Assembly (NCBI GenBank): GCA_030737835.1 | Contig: CM060850.1 | Coordinates: 957,788-1,021,787, forward strand | Origin: Acorus gramineus | Taxonomy: Eukaryota; Streptophyta; Magnoliopsida; Acorales; Acoraceae | DNA length: 64,000 nt | Direction: 5' to 3' | Shown: one piece after another, positions 1-12,479 of the stretch | How positions within the stretch are numbered: the stretch's first letter is position 1 | How the letters are laid out: every line of letters begins with the position of its first letter | Made by a program: the position numbers and the translations under genes | Notes under the pieces: generated by a model | What the model was told of the DNA's origin: nothing | Seen by the model: only the letters and a program-made list of their open reading frames with translations | The model's database searches: none

Positions 1-68
1 CAAATTAAAAACACCAAAAAAAAAAAAAAACCCGTAAAAACCCTAACCCTAGAAAGCATTGGAGAAAC

Positions 69-371
69 CTTTGGGATCACCGACGGTCCACCAATCGCAG
101 GGCCTCCAATCGATGACCCTCCTGGATCTCCATATCTCCGTCCGCCTGAGCCCAAAAAAAAAAAAAAAAAAAAAAAAACCCCGATCTTGAGCGCGAATTC
201 CGATGCACAAATTCCAACTCGTTCAATGAGAACTTACCGAAGTGGCCGATGATCTGCCGTGGACGAGATCGAGGGGGGAGAGAGGAGGACGACGACGAGG
301 AGCAGGGGAAGGACGACGAGGAGCACAGCGAAGGTCGATCTGACGTGAAACTTCGGTGGATTCTGAAACAT
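69..371 (-). CDS. N-terminal exons of a membrane-anchored protein, possibly O-fucosyltransferase family (partial, runs off left edge)
   Basis: On the minus strand an ATG at 371 opens a 44-codon exon (371-238) encoding a short basic N-terminus, then a run of about 18 hydrophobic residues (AVLLVVLPLLLVVVLL, residues 15-30), as in a signal anchor. It ends at a donor reading gtaagt (237). After a 92-base intron with a long T tract and a ctcag acceptor, a second exon resumes in frame at 145 and encodes EIWRSRRVIDWRPCDWW. This resembles, from memory, the stretch after the membrane anchor in plant O-fucosyltransferase-like Golgi proteins (WRPC-WW motif). The exon must end at a donor near 69 or 81, because a stop follows at about 46; the remaining exons are outside the window. 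Splicing is inferred from sites and frame; family assignment is tentative. It could instead be another type II Golgi glycosyltransferase. Confidence 0.42.
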
Positions 372-715
372 GTATTTTGCGAGACAAAGTTGCGGGTGAT
401 CCTCTAGTGGCATTATTAGTTACTTTTCTTCTTCTTTGTTCGACAAACCCTAATCAGGGCTTTCGGGAGGCGGAGACGTCCGATAGGGGAAGGCGAAGAG
501 GGGGAGGGGGAGGGCGAGGGGGGTCTCGAGAATGTGGTCACTCGCGGTCAGAATAAGGAGATTTTGACTGAACTGCACGACTGACGAGGACTGAGCGGAG
601 CAAAGCAGTCGAAGAATAAGAAGCCTGGATTCCGACCGACCATAGCACAATTGGACTTGGGAAGGCTGAGCCCAGAGACTCAATGGGCTTCCACGGCCCA
701 TTTAGTGGTCAATGC
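372..715 (-). promoter_or_regulatory. Likely 5' leader and proximal promoter of the left-edge minus-strand gene
   Basis: GC-rich for this window, with pyrimidine-rich blocks on the minus strand (about 490-530), a telo-box-like aaaccctaa at about 446-454, and GGCCCA/AGCCCA motifs (site-II-like) near 670-700 and 745. Such motifs are common in promoters of housekeeping plant genes. No TATA box is evident. The short open frames here (for example 356-556 plus) have low-complexity Arg/Gly-rich translations and look non-coding. Confidence 0.3.
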
Positions 716-727
716 ATTAACATTTGG

Positions 728-1003
728 ATAATATTACGTCCAGCCCATTTTCAGCATCAATTTCAGACTACGTATGTTTTGATTTTTTTTGAAAATAGCA
801 TATATCATCTAATAGGATATATGTTTTTTATAAAAAAATAAAACATATATTTCAATGAATTGTATGGATGCATTTATAGAAAATATAAAAAAATTCTTTC
901 AAAGCATATGTCTTGTTGACATGAGCATATGCGTTGTTAATTTTCTATCGACCCATATAAGACTAAAATTGGGGCTGAAAATAGATCTGGGTGTCATTCT
1001 TCC
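728..1003. mobile_element. MITE, family with TTTTCAGCCYCAATTTTAGTC ends (copy 1)
   Basis: The left end (about 733-775, with ccattttcag then caatttcagactacgta) is the inverted counterpart of the right end (about 953-1003, with agactaaaattggggctgaaaata). The interior is AT-rich and non-coding and contains the recurring phrases 'ctaat(a/g)agatatatg' and 'aatgaattg(t/c)atg'. Related copies occur near 14230, 14551, 22270, 51431 and 57270, so this is a multi-copy family within 64 kb. A clean target duplication was not found. Confidence 0.6.
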
Positions 1004-1036
1004 TGCAATCTTAGCATATAAAAATTTCAATTGAGA

Positions 1037-1039
<3 letters not shown>

Positions 1040-1079
<40 letters not shown>
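1040..1079. repeat. (TA)n microsatellite
   Basis: About 34 bases of uninterrupted TA dinucleotides followed by an imperfect TA tail. Likely length-polymorphic. Confidence 0.9.
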
Positions 1080-1080
<1 letters not shown>

Positions 1081-1296
1081 GACACACACACATGAATAGA
1101 TGTTCTATTAGAAAGCTATAAAAAAAATATGTATTTAATGCAACTTTATTTTTTGTGAAATATGTATTTTATCTGATAAAAACTTTGACACCGCAAAAGT
1201 GATTGCATGGATAATCAAGTTTACTCATGATACGTGTTTTTTTTTGTGGTAGTGTTTTTATTCCAATCATCTTGCATATAGGATCCATTTATCCAT

Positions 1297-1595
1297 AAAC
1301 AATGTAATGAAACATTATTTTTAATAAAGAAAGTAAAATATATTCATTTCAATGAATTGTATTGCGTAAAGAAACAAGTATTAAATGGCGTTACTTTTAT
1401 CGACAAACAATGTAATCAAACGTTACTTTTATAAAGAAAGTAAAGTGTATTCATTACAATGAATTCTATTACGTAAAGAAATAAATATTAAACATTACTT
1501 TTATCGATAAACAATGTAATGAAACATTACTTTCGTAAAGAAAGTGAAGCATATTCATTTCAATGAATCTATTACGTAAAGAAACAAAAATTAAT
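1297..1595. repeat. Three-unit tandem repeat, about 104-108 bp per unit
   Basis: Units start with aaacaatgtaat at 1297, 1405 and 1509. Each contains gaaacattactt-like, taaagaaagt, attcatt(t/a)caatgaat and attacgtaaagaaa. The internal attcatttcaatgaat is itself palindromic, which gives the array hairpin potential. The third unit is slightly shorter. No coding potential. Confidence 0.8.
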
Positions 1596-4500
1596 CACAT
1601 TGATTAGAGTAAATAGGACTGAATGACTGTATAAGACTGCATATATATAACAATAAAAAACTGTCTTTCATAGTTTCATCTATATAAGCTAGTTTGAAGT
1701 TTATACTCTCATCATAGAATAATCACTACAAACTAATACACATTCAACCGTTCAAATGACAGAGAGATGGCATGGCTATGCAATGCAGAGTATGTCTAAA
1801 TGAAATCTTTCTTAATCATATTTTCCAAAGAGAAAAATATTTCTATTCATTTTTGTTTGAAAGTTAGGACTTAGGGTCCTATGCATTATGGCCTTTTAAA
1901 GCCTAACTCCTTGAAGCCATTTTCATATAATATCATTCATGATACATTCCACTAATAATCCAATGAAGAAGTTGCATATCTTTCACAACATTGATATAAT
2001 AACGATGGTTCATGAATGATCGAACAATTAATTAATAAACTAGCCCCTTAAAGAAACCTCCCTTTCAAATCCTACTCTCTTACATCAGAGATTACATTGT
2101 TTATTATATTCATCGCAGTATAACAATCATAACTTTCTTAAGTATGCTTTATAAATGGCACTTAGTTTCGTGACACATTTTATGAACTTTTTACAGCTTT
2201 CGGACTAGCCAAGGAAAAAAATTGTATGTATGTGGCCCTCCTCCTCTTCAAAGAAAGTGGAGCTCTTTTTGGCCTGGCAAATGGAGCACTAACAAAGCCC
2301 AAATTTAATTGATTGTATTTTCTATTCAAATGCAAGCTTATTTTAATCCCAATTGACCAAGCCCCATATGTGAAAAGCATCCACAATTACAAGTGGCAGT
2401 GAAAAAGGTCAACCAGTTATCTTCTTTGAAAAACTTGCAAATGTATCACTGTAGTTGATTATGTATACACTCTAAATAATCTACAATCAGATATTTTAGC
2501 ACCAAATCACCTAACACAATATATGAAATTTTTTTTTGAGGAAATAATAAACTATATAACTTTTAAATAGAAGTTATAGTAGATCGAATTCTTACCTCAA
2601 AGTAAAGAAGGGAGAAGAGAAAAGAATAAAAAATCGATGAGCACAATATATGAAGTTAATATAAATTCTATAATAAGAAATATAAAAATGTATGAAAATC
2701 ATAAATGTATGCACTCTATTTATTAATTTGAGTATGTATTCACTTTATGTAGGAGTAAATACTTCATTAAACACGTATGCATTTAAAAAAAAATCAAATT
2801 GTGAGGGAATCATGCAAAAGTGATACCAGAATGACTGAGTACAACATTTTCTAATAATCAATCACTCATTATAATTGACGACAAATATCAAAAGCAAAAA
2901 TAAAAGATTGAAGCTTTTTCTAAAGCGAAGAGATGGAAAAAAGGCATTACTTAAAAATAAAACAATCATGGAACTAACAATGCAAAATGGTTGGTGTTTT
3001 TTTTTCTTTTTTCTTTTAAGGACCCATTAGGGTTCAAAATTAATGCCACCTTATTAGTTCTCCCACCTGATCAGTCCCACAAAACATGTGAGTCATGAAC
3101 ATTCCAATTATTCAGGCTTTAAAACACTATTAACTTGAAAGAGAGAGCTAGCCAGAGAGAAATGACATATGTCCACAGTGATTGACAAATTGAGGTCAAC
3201 ATATATAGATTCATATCATAAGAAATTTTTTTTCAAAAGTTGCCGGTGCTCAAGTAAACAAACATTAGTAGTGTTGCTTTAGATTTCCATTTTGGAAGCT
3301 CGCGTGCTCATTGCCAATCTAATCATGTCTCAACAAAGTATGTGTTGAGACTTTTAAATTTTTGAGGGCCTGTATTTTTAAATCTCAATTCGGACACGTG
3401 TCACAATCCCATTGCAGATCTCACCACACCATAGAGCCCTAGTAATTAACAAAAGGAAGGTATGTCTAAAACGACAAGATCATCCACTAATCTTTTGCTT
3501 GGCCTTTAAAAATGTTTACATGACTTGATAGGTGTCTCATTCACCTAACAATTAACATCAAATGTAAGATTAAGACTCTCTCCCCTAATTAATCTACCAA
3601 TCCTTGATCGACAAACGAAAACCGGTCAAGTTGCACGATCGGAAGTCTGATAGAGACCGGCACGCATCAAAGAGTGAGTTTGGCGTTCTCAGAGCGATCA
3701 CGTTCATACCGCCGATTAGACGCTTCATCGGAGGGTGAAGGTGACATGGATCTACATTCTATCAAGATTAATTAACATATAATAGTGAAGACTTGTTAAA
3801 CAAAACCAATTGGGACCAACCATGAATTAATTGGCATCCATGTCATGGGAGCTCCTTTTGGTAATTGTGTGCATGGCCTTCTCAAGACCTAACTAAAGTT
3901 GAGAAACCACACAACAACCTTACATATATAAAATTGTGTATATGTATTTGTTTAGGGATAGGTTTTGAGGTTATTTTCTATGAAGCTGCTTTGCTGCATT
4001 GGAAAACAGAAAAAAAAGATGCCCAATGGCTCATGAAGGCTTAAAGGGATGTCCAAAGGGAAAGTAAGAGGTAGCCTTGGGAGTGTTTATAAATAAAGAA
4101 AAAGAGAAACTCTTGAGTGGATGTAGATGTCACATTAGCTAACAAGGGTTGAAGGGCATGCATGGAACCCACCACCAAAATCACTCCCACTTTGGTTCCC
4201 TAACTTATGTGCACAGGAGAGGCAATTGTGTTTTATCTTGTCATAAAGATACATTATTGGATCGTTATGAAGTTAATTAGAGACCACATTTTGATTAGGA
4301 ACTCAACAGGGTACTATTTCATGTCCGCCAAAGAACAACTCATATATATGAACTTGTGGTGGTGGTAGTAGTAGTAATAGTCATAATAGTAGTAGTAGTA
4401 TCAGTAGTAGTAGATATCGATGATCTTTCGGAGAGAGACGTATTTTTTTGTTGATTGCGAAGGAGGATTGACCAAAGCATGCGATGTCCCTCCACAGACG

Positions 4501-7107
4501 AACATTTGTTGTGCTCGTTCGATGTCAAACATTGCTTTTGTGAGACACAGTCACTAACAAGGAGTCCATTCTTGGTTAAGGTTTTTGTTATTGATCACCT
4601 AACGCAATGGCTATTTGTAATCAATCAGACTGTGATATATGCTTTAATTATGTAAATTCTCATAGTATGAGCTATAGAGATTATGACCAAATAATGGCTG
4701 GTGTTAATTCTTTACTCATAGTGCACCATTGTTTTTGTCGACATCGAAGAAAAGCCTGATGAGCTCATCCACTTGTTGCCTTTTCTGCTCCTTATCCTTC
4801 CAATTCAGTCATATTGTTTGTAGCTGGTGTGATTTCACAATGACCCCACAATTACTTTACATCAATATGACAATATTAATTACTCTGTTTGATTGGTGGT
4901 TTATACCCATAAAGTTTCATAATTATCAAGATCTAATCTTTCTGTACTTGTAACTAATTTTATTCCAAATGAATAATACTAAAACAACAGTTTAACCTTT
5001 TTTTTTTTTTTTTGTAGAGGTCCTATCAATAAAATTCTTCCACCATTTCCACCTAAAAAGTCACTCTCCATTGACTTCTTATACTAGATAAAAGTCTGTG
5101 GTCTTCTCCCTTGGCATTCATAATGCCCCCATCGTGTCTGAGACCTATTTTGAAAATTTTCAGAGTAGCCATCTTGAAGGGCAATCATTCATATCCTTGA
5201 ATTCTCTACTCTCCACCTTGATCACCACCTTGCATCTAGCTTGACATCACATGCCGCCTTCGCTTTACAGTTTGCCGAGATGGATTTTGCATCCCTTCAT
5301 CAGTTTTCAATGATGTACTCATGTGTGATTAAAAACATTGTAAATTTTACATGTCTGTTAAATATGTGAGATGATACATATCAGTCTCTAATTTACTTGA
5401 GATTTGATAAAAACTAATAGGATCTAACATTGATTTGATTTATTTTTCATAGCTAGACAGGATCTCGAGGATACCTTTTGATCTCAACAACCCTATCGCA
5501 TAAGGGAGAGGGCACCCAGTCACCCCCTCTCCACTACAACTCATACACATTGACTGCCGACAACCAAAAATGGAATCTGATTCAGTGAAGCTTTGGAATA
5601 TTCTCAGTCAACCTAACCCAAACAGAAATCCAGTTATAACAAGATTGTGAGCCTTGGAAATACCATGATTGAATCTACATTTTTTTGTTGTTAATTTAAG
5701 GCCCCCTTTTTTTCACTCTGTCTCTGTATTAGTTGGCTGTAGAGAGATGAATCAAAGTGAGGATATCTTCTCTAGATCAGAGTGAACTGTCAGAACTAAT
5801 TTATCCACCTCTAACCAGTGATATAAGAACAATCACAAAACATATGTCAACAACAACAACAATGACCATAACAATAACAATGAAGCAACTTTGCATTATC
5901 GAACCACATCATATCTTGATAACAGGTTGGTGGTTGGTAGAGATATTCCATTTTCCTTCGATGTGTGTTACTGGTAAGAGAATATATAACCATAAACAAA
6001 AAAATATTTATTATAAAAAAAGATCAACTTAATATTGCAAAGATTACAATATAAAAACCTATGAGCATAAGATAGCCATTGTGAATATTAGAACCTTACC
6101 TCATAGCTAAAAATTTCACTTCCAAAACATATACTTCAATTGATGCTTACATTCTGGTTGGATATTTTATTTTGGTAATTAGGACCCAAGAACTATTCCA
6201 GGGATATATAGGTCTAATATCCCATCATGCATGCTACTAAAGGCACAGTTAATATTTAACTCATATTGAGAACTCACAAACAAAACCTAGTAGGTTTGGA
6301 GTTTTCACCTCAATTTAATTAAGATGCATTCGGCTGTCTAATTTTTTATCATTTAATTAATTCAGAGATGAAAATAAATTCTAGATAGAGAATAACATTT
6401 GCTAACAAGCACCTTCTAGTGAAAGAATTATATATCTTTTACCTTCAGACACTGAGGTTGTTCATGTACAATCACGAATAGCTCTCCCTTTTCAAAGAAT
6501 CAAGTTTTTTTTTTTCAAGTTATATCATCTTGAATCATCCAGGTGGTTCTATAATGAACTACTAATTACTATTTAAATATAACATTATTCATTGAATCAC
6601 TCATTGACAGACAAATATATTCAGATTCTGAGATGATCAACTTTTACTTATTTTTAATAGGAAAAGATTTAACGAGGAAATCTAACCTCACACCCTAAAT
6701 GAAAATTCTCTCATTGATATTATATATAAATGTCACATAACAATCCATTATTGAACATGATTCATCAGTGATTGGATGAAATATTCAAAAGACAGAGAAA
6801 AGAGAGAGATGCATAAACCCTAAAAACTCTCCATGGGCCATCCTTCCCACAGACAATAATTGCTCACAATCTCAGTGGGGAAAAAGCAAAAACCCCTCAT
6901 ATTATATTGTCCCCCCCTTCCCCCACACTCCTTGTTTTTACGCTTATATTTGGACAAGTTGCAAAAAAAACCCTTCCCCTTGCGTCATGCAAACGGATAA
7001 ACCACCACCCCTTATAACCCCTCAACACCGCCCACCAAACCCTTCACAGCATTCTCTCCTAAAGAAACCATAGTCACACAAAACAACAACAACAAAACAA
7101 CAAAACA
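1596..7107. other. Intergenic region upstream of the bHLH gene
   Basis: AT-rich DNA without a recognisable gene. Landmarks: a trinucleotide (GTA/TAG-type) microsatellite at about 4360-4412; a patch of more balanced composition at about 3600-3745 (cgatcggaagtc, agagaccggcacgc) that I cannot identify; and a slightly GC-richer stretch at 5460-5560. The short open frames (4340-4528 minus, 4455-4655 plus, 4729-4953 plus, 5757-6032 plus) are low-complexity or have no recognised similarity. The last 150 bases, with C-rich blocks and a cttataac at about 7009, are a plausible bHLH promoter and leader. Confidence 0.6.
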
Positions 7108-9475
7108 ATGGCCCAAGAAGGCTCACCAGAGGCCTCCATGACCACAAACACATCCACCTCAAACTGGTGGGAACTCCATGCACGCTCCCACCTCCCCTAC
7201 ATGAATCCATGGCATCCCCAAAACCCTAACTCCAACAACTCTTCCGGTGATGAGGACATATCGATCTCCACGACGTCATTCACCAACGCCTCCAACCACT
7301 CCGGCCTCAGCGTCGACTCCTCCTCCACTGAGCCTGTCATGGAGAATCACCTGTGGAGTCAGGTCTTGTTGTGAGTGCTGATACTTCTTCTTCTTCTTTT
7401 GTGGGAGTGTTAGATGGGTTGAGTGGTGGAGGAATCTAATCAATACAAAAGAGTAAAAAAGGAAAGAAGGAAATCTTTGTTGGGTAGGTGCAAAAGATGG
7501 AGGTCCCCTAAGTAGTACGAACAACTAGCTAGGTCTAGTGAATTATTCATCGATATATTCTCATGTTCTAAAGGTTTGGATTCTTTTTTCCATTATCATA
7601 GAAGATAATTATTATTCCTTCTCTTTTTTGTTTGCCAGTGATAGTGTAAGAACCTAACTTTACTAACAATAACATACATGACCCAAATCAAGATCTCTCT
7701 CTCTCTATATATATATATATTCTTGGATTAATTAACATGTCATGTTTGGATTTTTGATTATGTAGAAGCGTGGGGAGTGGCGGGGACTTGGTGAGTGGCC
7801 ACGGGGAGAAGTTCCTCGAATCCCTCTCCTCGAAGGGCTTATCAGGGGACATATTTGAACCGGCTTGCAACAACTACTTGGTGAAACTTGATAACAATTG
7901 GGAGTTCACTCAATCAGCTTCACTTCAGAGCTTGGAGAAGCATCTAAATGGGGACACTAGTACAGGAAGCTTTGTCGAGCAGGAAAGACTAACAACCAAC
8001 CTATCCGACTTGGTTAGTAACTGGTCCATCGCGCCTCCCGAACCCAAAACAACACCATCGACATGTCAGATGTCGGTTAATTCGCCCATGTTTCGGTACT
8101 CGGAGGCCAATCTCCCGAACATCTCATCGTATTTAGAGAACGGGTTGTTAGGGAACGAAAGTTCGGGTTATATGCCATGTTATAGGCATGAAATCAAGGA
8201 AGAAGAGAGCCAACATCAAGTTGTGAGGCCATTTGGGAGTTATAGCAATGGATACCAAATGGGACTAAACAATGTTAATGAAGTTCGAAGTTACAACAAC
8301 AAGTGTTACCCTAGTGGGATGTCTGATGCACCATGGTCAACTAATATGAGAAGCTTTTCGGACCTCATCTCCTTTAATAGATGTTTGAATAAGTTGCCTG
8401 TGGAGGCTAGGGCTTCTAAGCCTTGCTCAAAAGGGTTAGCGTCGCCAACCATCAAGAAACAAGGACATGATGCTTCTTCTTCTGTAAGTTTGAGTTGATT
8501 AATTCTATATTGGTTTCAAATCAACCCTAGCTAGATAACAAGATTTTTGAACAATTATATCCAATATTGAACCTTTGTTTGGCTCACAACATGGAATGAT
8601 TCCTTGAAGACAAGGGGGAGTGTGAGAGGAACAGGACTCACAAGTGAAGGGAAGAAGAAGAGGTCTGAAGACAATTCGGAGACACTTGTTAAAAAATCAA
8701 AGCATGAAAATTCAGCTGTTTCATCTTCCAAGGTAATGATCAGACTTCATACATTCAAACATGAAATATATGTGTTATGTAACTACAATTAATTTTTTTC
8801 CCTATTCAAACTTTATTGACAATATTTATGCATATATCTTGCAGACTCCACCCCCGAAAGTTAAGTTGGGAGATAAAATCACTGTTCTCCAACAGATTGT
8901 ATCACCTTTTGGAAAGGTAATTAAATCAGAAGCACTGTAAACAAACAAACAAAAATATACAAAATTAATTAATTAAAATCTTTCTTGGTTAATTTTTTTT
9001 CCCCCAGACCGATACCGCGTCTGTGTTGTTCGAAGCGATCAACTACATCAAATTTTTACATGAACAAATACAGGTATAAAATTGGCATGAAAATTTCATA
9101 ATCGGGTTGTATTCACAGAAACAAGTATTAACAACATGATTTTTTTGATATACAAAAATTTGCAGTTATTTAGCAATCCTTATATGAAGGCAGGCGCAAA
9201 CAAGGTAAGTCTTAGTAGTATTCACATCTATTCCAAATAGTTCATGTGTGAAGTGCTATTGTAAATTATTGCTTAATTATCAGTGTTTATGGACTCAGGA
9301 TCACATTAATAATGCATGGGGAGGATTAGAGAGAAAAGATAAAACAGAACCAAAGCTCGACTTGAAAAGCCGAGGCCTTTGTTTAGTCCCCATTTCATGC
9401 ACTCCGCAAGTCTACCGCGATAACTCCGGACCGGACTACTGGACTCCTACGTACAGGGGTTGTTTATACAGATGA
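7108..9475 (+). CDS. Atypical bHLH transcription factor, bHLH68/112/123-like
   Basis: Seven exons join in one frame: 7108-7370, 7766-8483, 8610-8732, 8845-8916, 9008-9073, 9166-9204 and 9299-9475, giving 485 residues. Every intron is GT..AG. The N-terminal two thirds are Ser/Asn-rich with the family-typical start (NWWELHARSHLPYMNPW) and SFSDLISF near the end of exon 2. A Lys-rich linker (exon 3) leads to the HLH at about 373-414: KVKLGDKITVLQQIVSPFGK, then TDTASVLFEAINYIKFLHEQ. The C-terminus carries the conserved GLCLVPISCTPQVYR and ends in TPTYRGCLYR. The basic region is short and lacks the His-Glu-Arg triad of E-box binders, as in this subfamily, so DNA binding is probably weak or to non-canonical sites. 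It acts in the nucleus as a dimer. Arabidopsis relatives function in root development, flowering and stress; the specific role here is unknown. The start is the first ATG after the leader and begins the conserved N-terminus. Confidence 0.92.
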
Positions 9476-11484
9476 ATGTGTACTTTGGTGTTTTTTTCTT
9501 TCTTTCTTTTCTTTCTTGTAGTGATGATTCTTCCATGTCAAGGTGTCGTATGAAAAACAACAGACAATTGTGTGGGAAAGTGAAGGATGTGAGATTATAC
9601 CAAAGGTGGACATCTAACAGTGATATTATTTCCAAATTCCAATACAAGATGTGTTGGTAGACAGAATAAGAGGTTTTTATATGTTGTTGTATATTGAAGA
9701 GGTGTGAGAATTAATAATGAGTTGTGCGGGCTCTTCTGCTCTGGAGGTGTTTGTTTTAACAAAAATGTTAAGATTTTCTATGGTTATTTTTACAGTCTTA
9801 AATTTTATTGATTTTTTAAAAAGATATATCTTTGTCTTATAAAATACACACGTATACACTCACAAATTCATTATTCATAGTAATTTAGTAAAATGAAAAA
9901 CTAATTTTCAATGGCCTTCAGAATTTCCATTTATAGAAATGGATATTCCCACCCCATTTTCCTGTCCCCACCCCCACTAGGAATATTTTTATGGAAAGAA
10001 AAATGGGATGTGTCCATTTCCTTATTTATTTTCAACCCTTAATAATTTATTTATTTTTTAAATGTTAAGGATAGCCTCACATCCAATTATAGTATGTTTT
10101 AAATTTTTTTAAATGTATACTTTATATAAACATGAAATACACATTCTCATGAATTATGTGTATCTACATATGCATAAGCTACAAGACTACTCTAGAGATC
10201 GTATAACTGTACCTTTATTTTATTTTGGATGAGAAAAGAAGAAATGATAGTTGAATAAACAAAAAAAAAATAAAAATAATTGTGCACAAATTTGAAAAGG
10301 AAGTAAAAGAAAGTGATAGAATTTAAATCAAAGACAAAATATCTTTGATCGGTTTTCATAGTGTTTGTACACACAGTGGAAAAAAATTTCACCAATATTT
10401 CAAATTCTGGAAAAAGGAAAAAATTCACTCTTTTTAATAAAACAATATAGGAAATGAAAAGTGATAAAAAAAAATTTCTTTCCATTGTTTGACATAAACA
10501 CTAAATTTTTGGATGATCAAAAGAAAAATTCACTTTCTATCATTTTCTCTTTCACATGAACATACTCTTATTATACATGTGCAACCATGTAACAATTTGA
10601 TCACAGTTTATCATAGCATAAAAGAATCAATAATTTTTTTTAAGAGAGACAGAAAGCGCATCGATTTAATCAGGCTATCCTCTCATAAAATAACCCCAAC
10701 CAACCCACACTTGGAACAGGTCACAGAGTAAGAGAGATGCATTTAGAACTTCATAGCAAGACTGCTTACATGAAACCGATTCAGACCCCTGACTGACTGA
10801 CGGCCATGTATTCTGATAATACATGATCAACATCTAGATTTAATACATGATTCTTCGTTAACCACTTGTGCAAATTCCATGGTATCTGAAAATACACATG
10901 TACACATCACTCTGCAATTGATCAGTACTGCGTGGAAGATACATCAATTACACACCCAAGAATTGATAGCATCCTGCATATTGAAGGGGAAAAGGAGATA
11001 TTCCCAAACTCCGCCAGCCACTGTCTTCTCAATTATCTGAAAAACAAATATAGCTCAATAAGCATAATGAAAAAAATTATGTTAATAGGTTTTTTTTATG
11101 TGCCTGCAAAATAATCAGCCAGAAAACTCAAAATCACTTCAGAAAATAAGAGTTGCATGAAGTAAAACATGTATAACCTAAAACTAGACCACCACAGATG
11201 GTATTGATCTGTGAATCACTATGCAGTCCCGCAAGTTACTCCACCAAGTATGAATAGCATCCAATCAATTTTCGTGATCATGAATGCAGGTCCCATGCAT
11301 TACCCTACAAAGTATCACCAGTAGTCCATTTGTAGAGATAAAGGATGACAACTGCCTGAGGAGAACCAGCTTATAGGCACAAATGGGCTAGCAAGTCACC
11401 CATTAATTCACAACCAGAGAAGCAAAAAAATATTCAAAATTGCAGCATAAGTTGGTGAAGCTATTGCAAAATCAATACACCAAA
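9476..11484. other. Intergenic AT-rich region downstream of the bHLH gene
   Basis: The bHLH 3' UTR presumably occupies the first 200-300 bases. No gene is seen. At about 10192-10505 lies an AT-rich stretch ending in ttgtttgacataaacacta. It resembles one arm of the element at 46575-47537 (ttgtttgacataaacatta) and is probably a relict of the same MITE family. The minus-strand open frame 10192-10485 is Phe-rich and non-coding in appearance. Confidence 0.5.
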
Positions 11485-11885
11485 CCCCCGTTTAGGTAAC
11501 GACATAAGTTATTCAAGTATAGACAAAGAATAAACAATTTTCTGTTTGATTGTGTTTTTAGTTATTCTTATTGGAAAACGCAATAATAAACTTTTTGTTG
11601 CTTGGTTGATAATGAATAAGTTGTTGATAAAAAGTGAATAAGATATTAGTAAGGATTTATAAAAGGTGAAAAATTTATTTGACATGTGATCCCCATGATT
11701 TAAGAAGTGATGACAGATGATTTGATTTGTGGACCCCCTTTATACCAGTGAAATAGATTGGGTAGAACCTGGAATACCAATACCAGCTTAATCTCACCTA
11801 ATCTGACATACCTATACTCCCTTATTACTTGAATACAAACAACATTTTGATCTTATTCTCTCCTATTCTTCCATCCAAACGGGGG
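11485..11885. mobile_element. MITE with CCCCCGTTTRG termini
   Basis: It starts cccccgtttaggtaac and ends in atccaaacggggg, an inverted match of about 11 bases with further similarity inward. The interior is non-coding, with phrases (ttgattgtgttttta, aacgcaataataaa, ggatttataaaaggtg) that recur at 32160-32290 in a degraded second copy. This is typical of hAT- or Harbinger-type MITEs. No clear target duplication. Confidence 0.6.
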
Positions 11886-12338
11886 CCAATAGAATGCCAT
11901 TCATTTATAACTTCAGCTATTTTGATGCACAAAAAACTTCATTCAGTAATAACTTTACTGAATAAATATCAATCAACCACGGATTGTATAGTACAAATAG
12001 ACAAAATCAGCAATTGCACTCTTATGTTGACCAAATGCAAAATAGCTTGGTACTGCAGCAAAGTGGTCAAGTGGTAAGAATCACTGATGCAAAATGGGGA
12101 AGAGGAAGAAAAAGAGGACATACATTCATTCTGTCTTTATGCATAATAGTTTCTATCCCAATGATTATCTATCTTATTACTAATTTACTATTTGTGTAGC
12201 ACCATCCGAATCTCCTATAATCCTGTGGGTTATTGAAAAGGCTCAACTTGCCTACATCAAAGCACTTAATTGTTTAAGAAGGGTATTATGAGAACTAACA
12301 ATGAGGGGTTGAATGCCACTGACCAAAACTTAACAATT

Positions 12339-12452
12339 GGCTTCCATTGGAACAAATGCACTGGATCCGACCAGAGCTCTAAAGTTAAGTGTACTTGGAC
12401 GAGAGTAGCACAAGGATAGGTGACCTCTGTTAAAATCCTCATGTTGCACCCC
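12339..12452 (+). pseudogene. 5S rRNA-derived relict (pseudogene, or TRIM/SINE-borne 5S sequence)
   Basis: The region aligns by eye with plant 5S rRNA over nearly its whole length: tgcactggatcc near the start, then agttaagtgtacttggacga, gagagtagcacaaggatagg and tgacctc in the middle, and cctcatgttgcacccct at the end. About one base in six differs, and the central loop (ctgttaaaatcc) has diverged, so it is not a working gene. A GGGTTCAAATTCC motif resembling a tRNA box B lies 17 bases downstream (12465-12477). Single 5S-like sequences in plant intergenic DNA often come from Cassandra-type TRIM elements or 5S-derived SINEs. No second LTR was found, so the carrier cannot be decided. Confidence 0.75.
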
Positions 12453-12479
12453 TAAAACCTTTTTGGGTTCAAATTCCAC

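Noticed and set aside
1234..1252. tttttttttgtggtagtg, like the opposite CACTA end
   Set aside because: Single, far from the other candidate, and the inner sequence does not match.
12064..12074. tggtcaagtgg, a good match to a tRNA box A
   Set aside because: No box B at the right distance and no cloverleaf; a chance match or a very decayed SINE.
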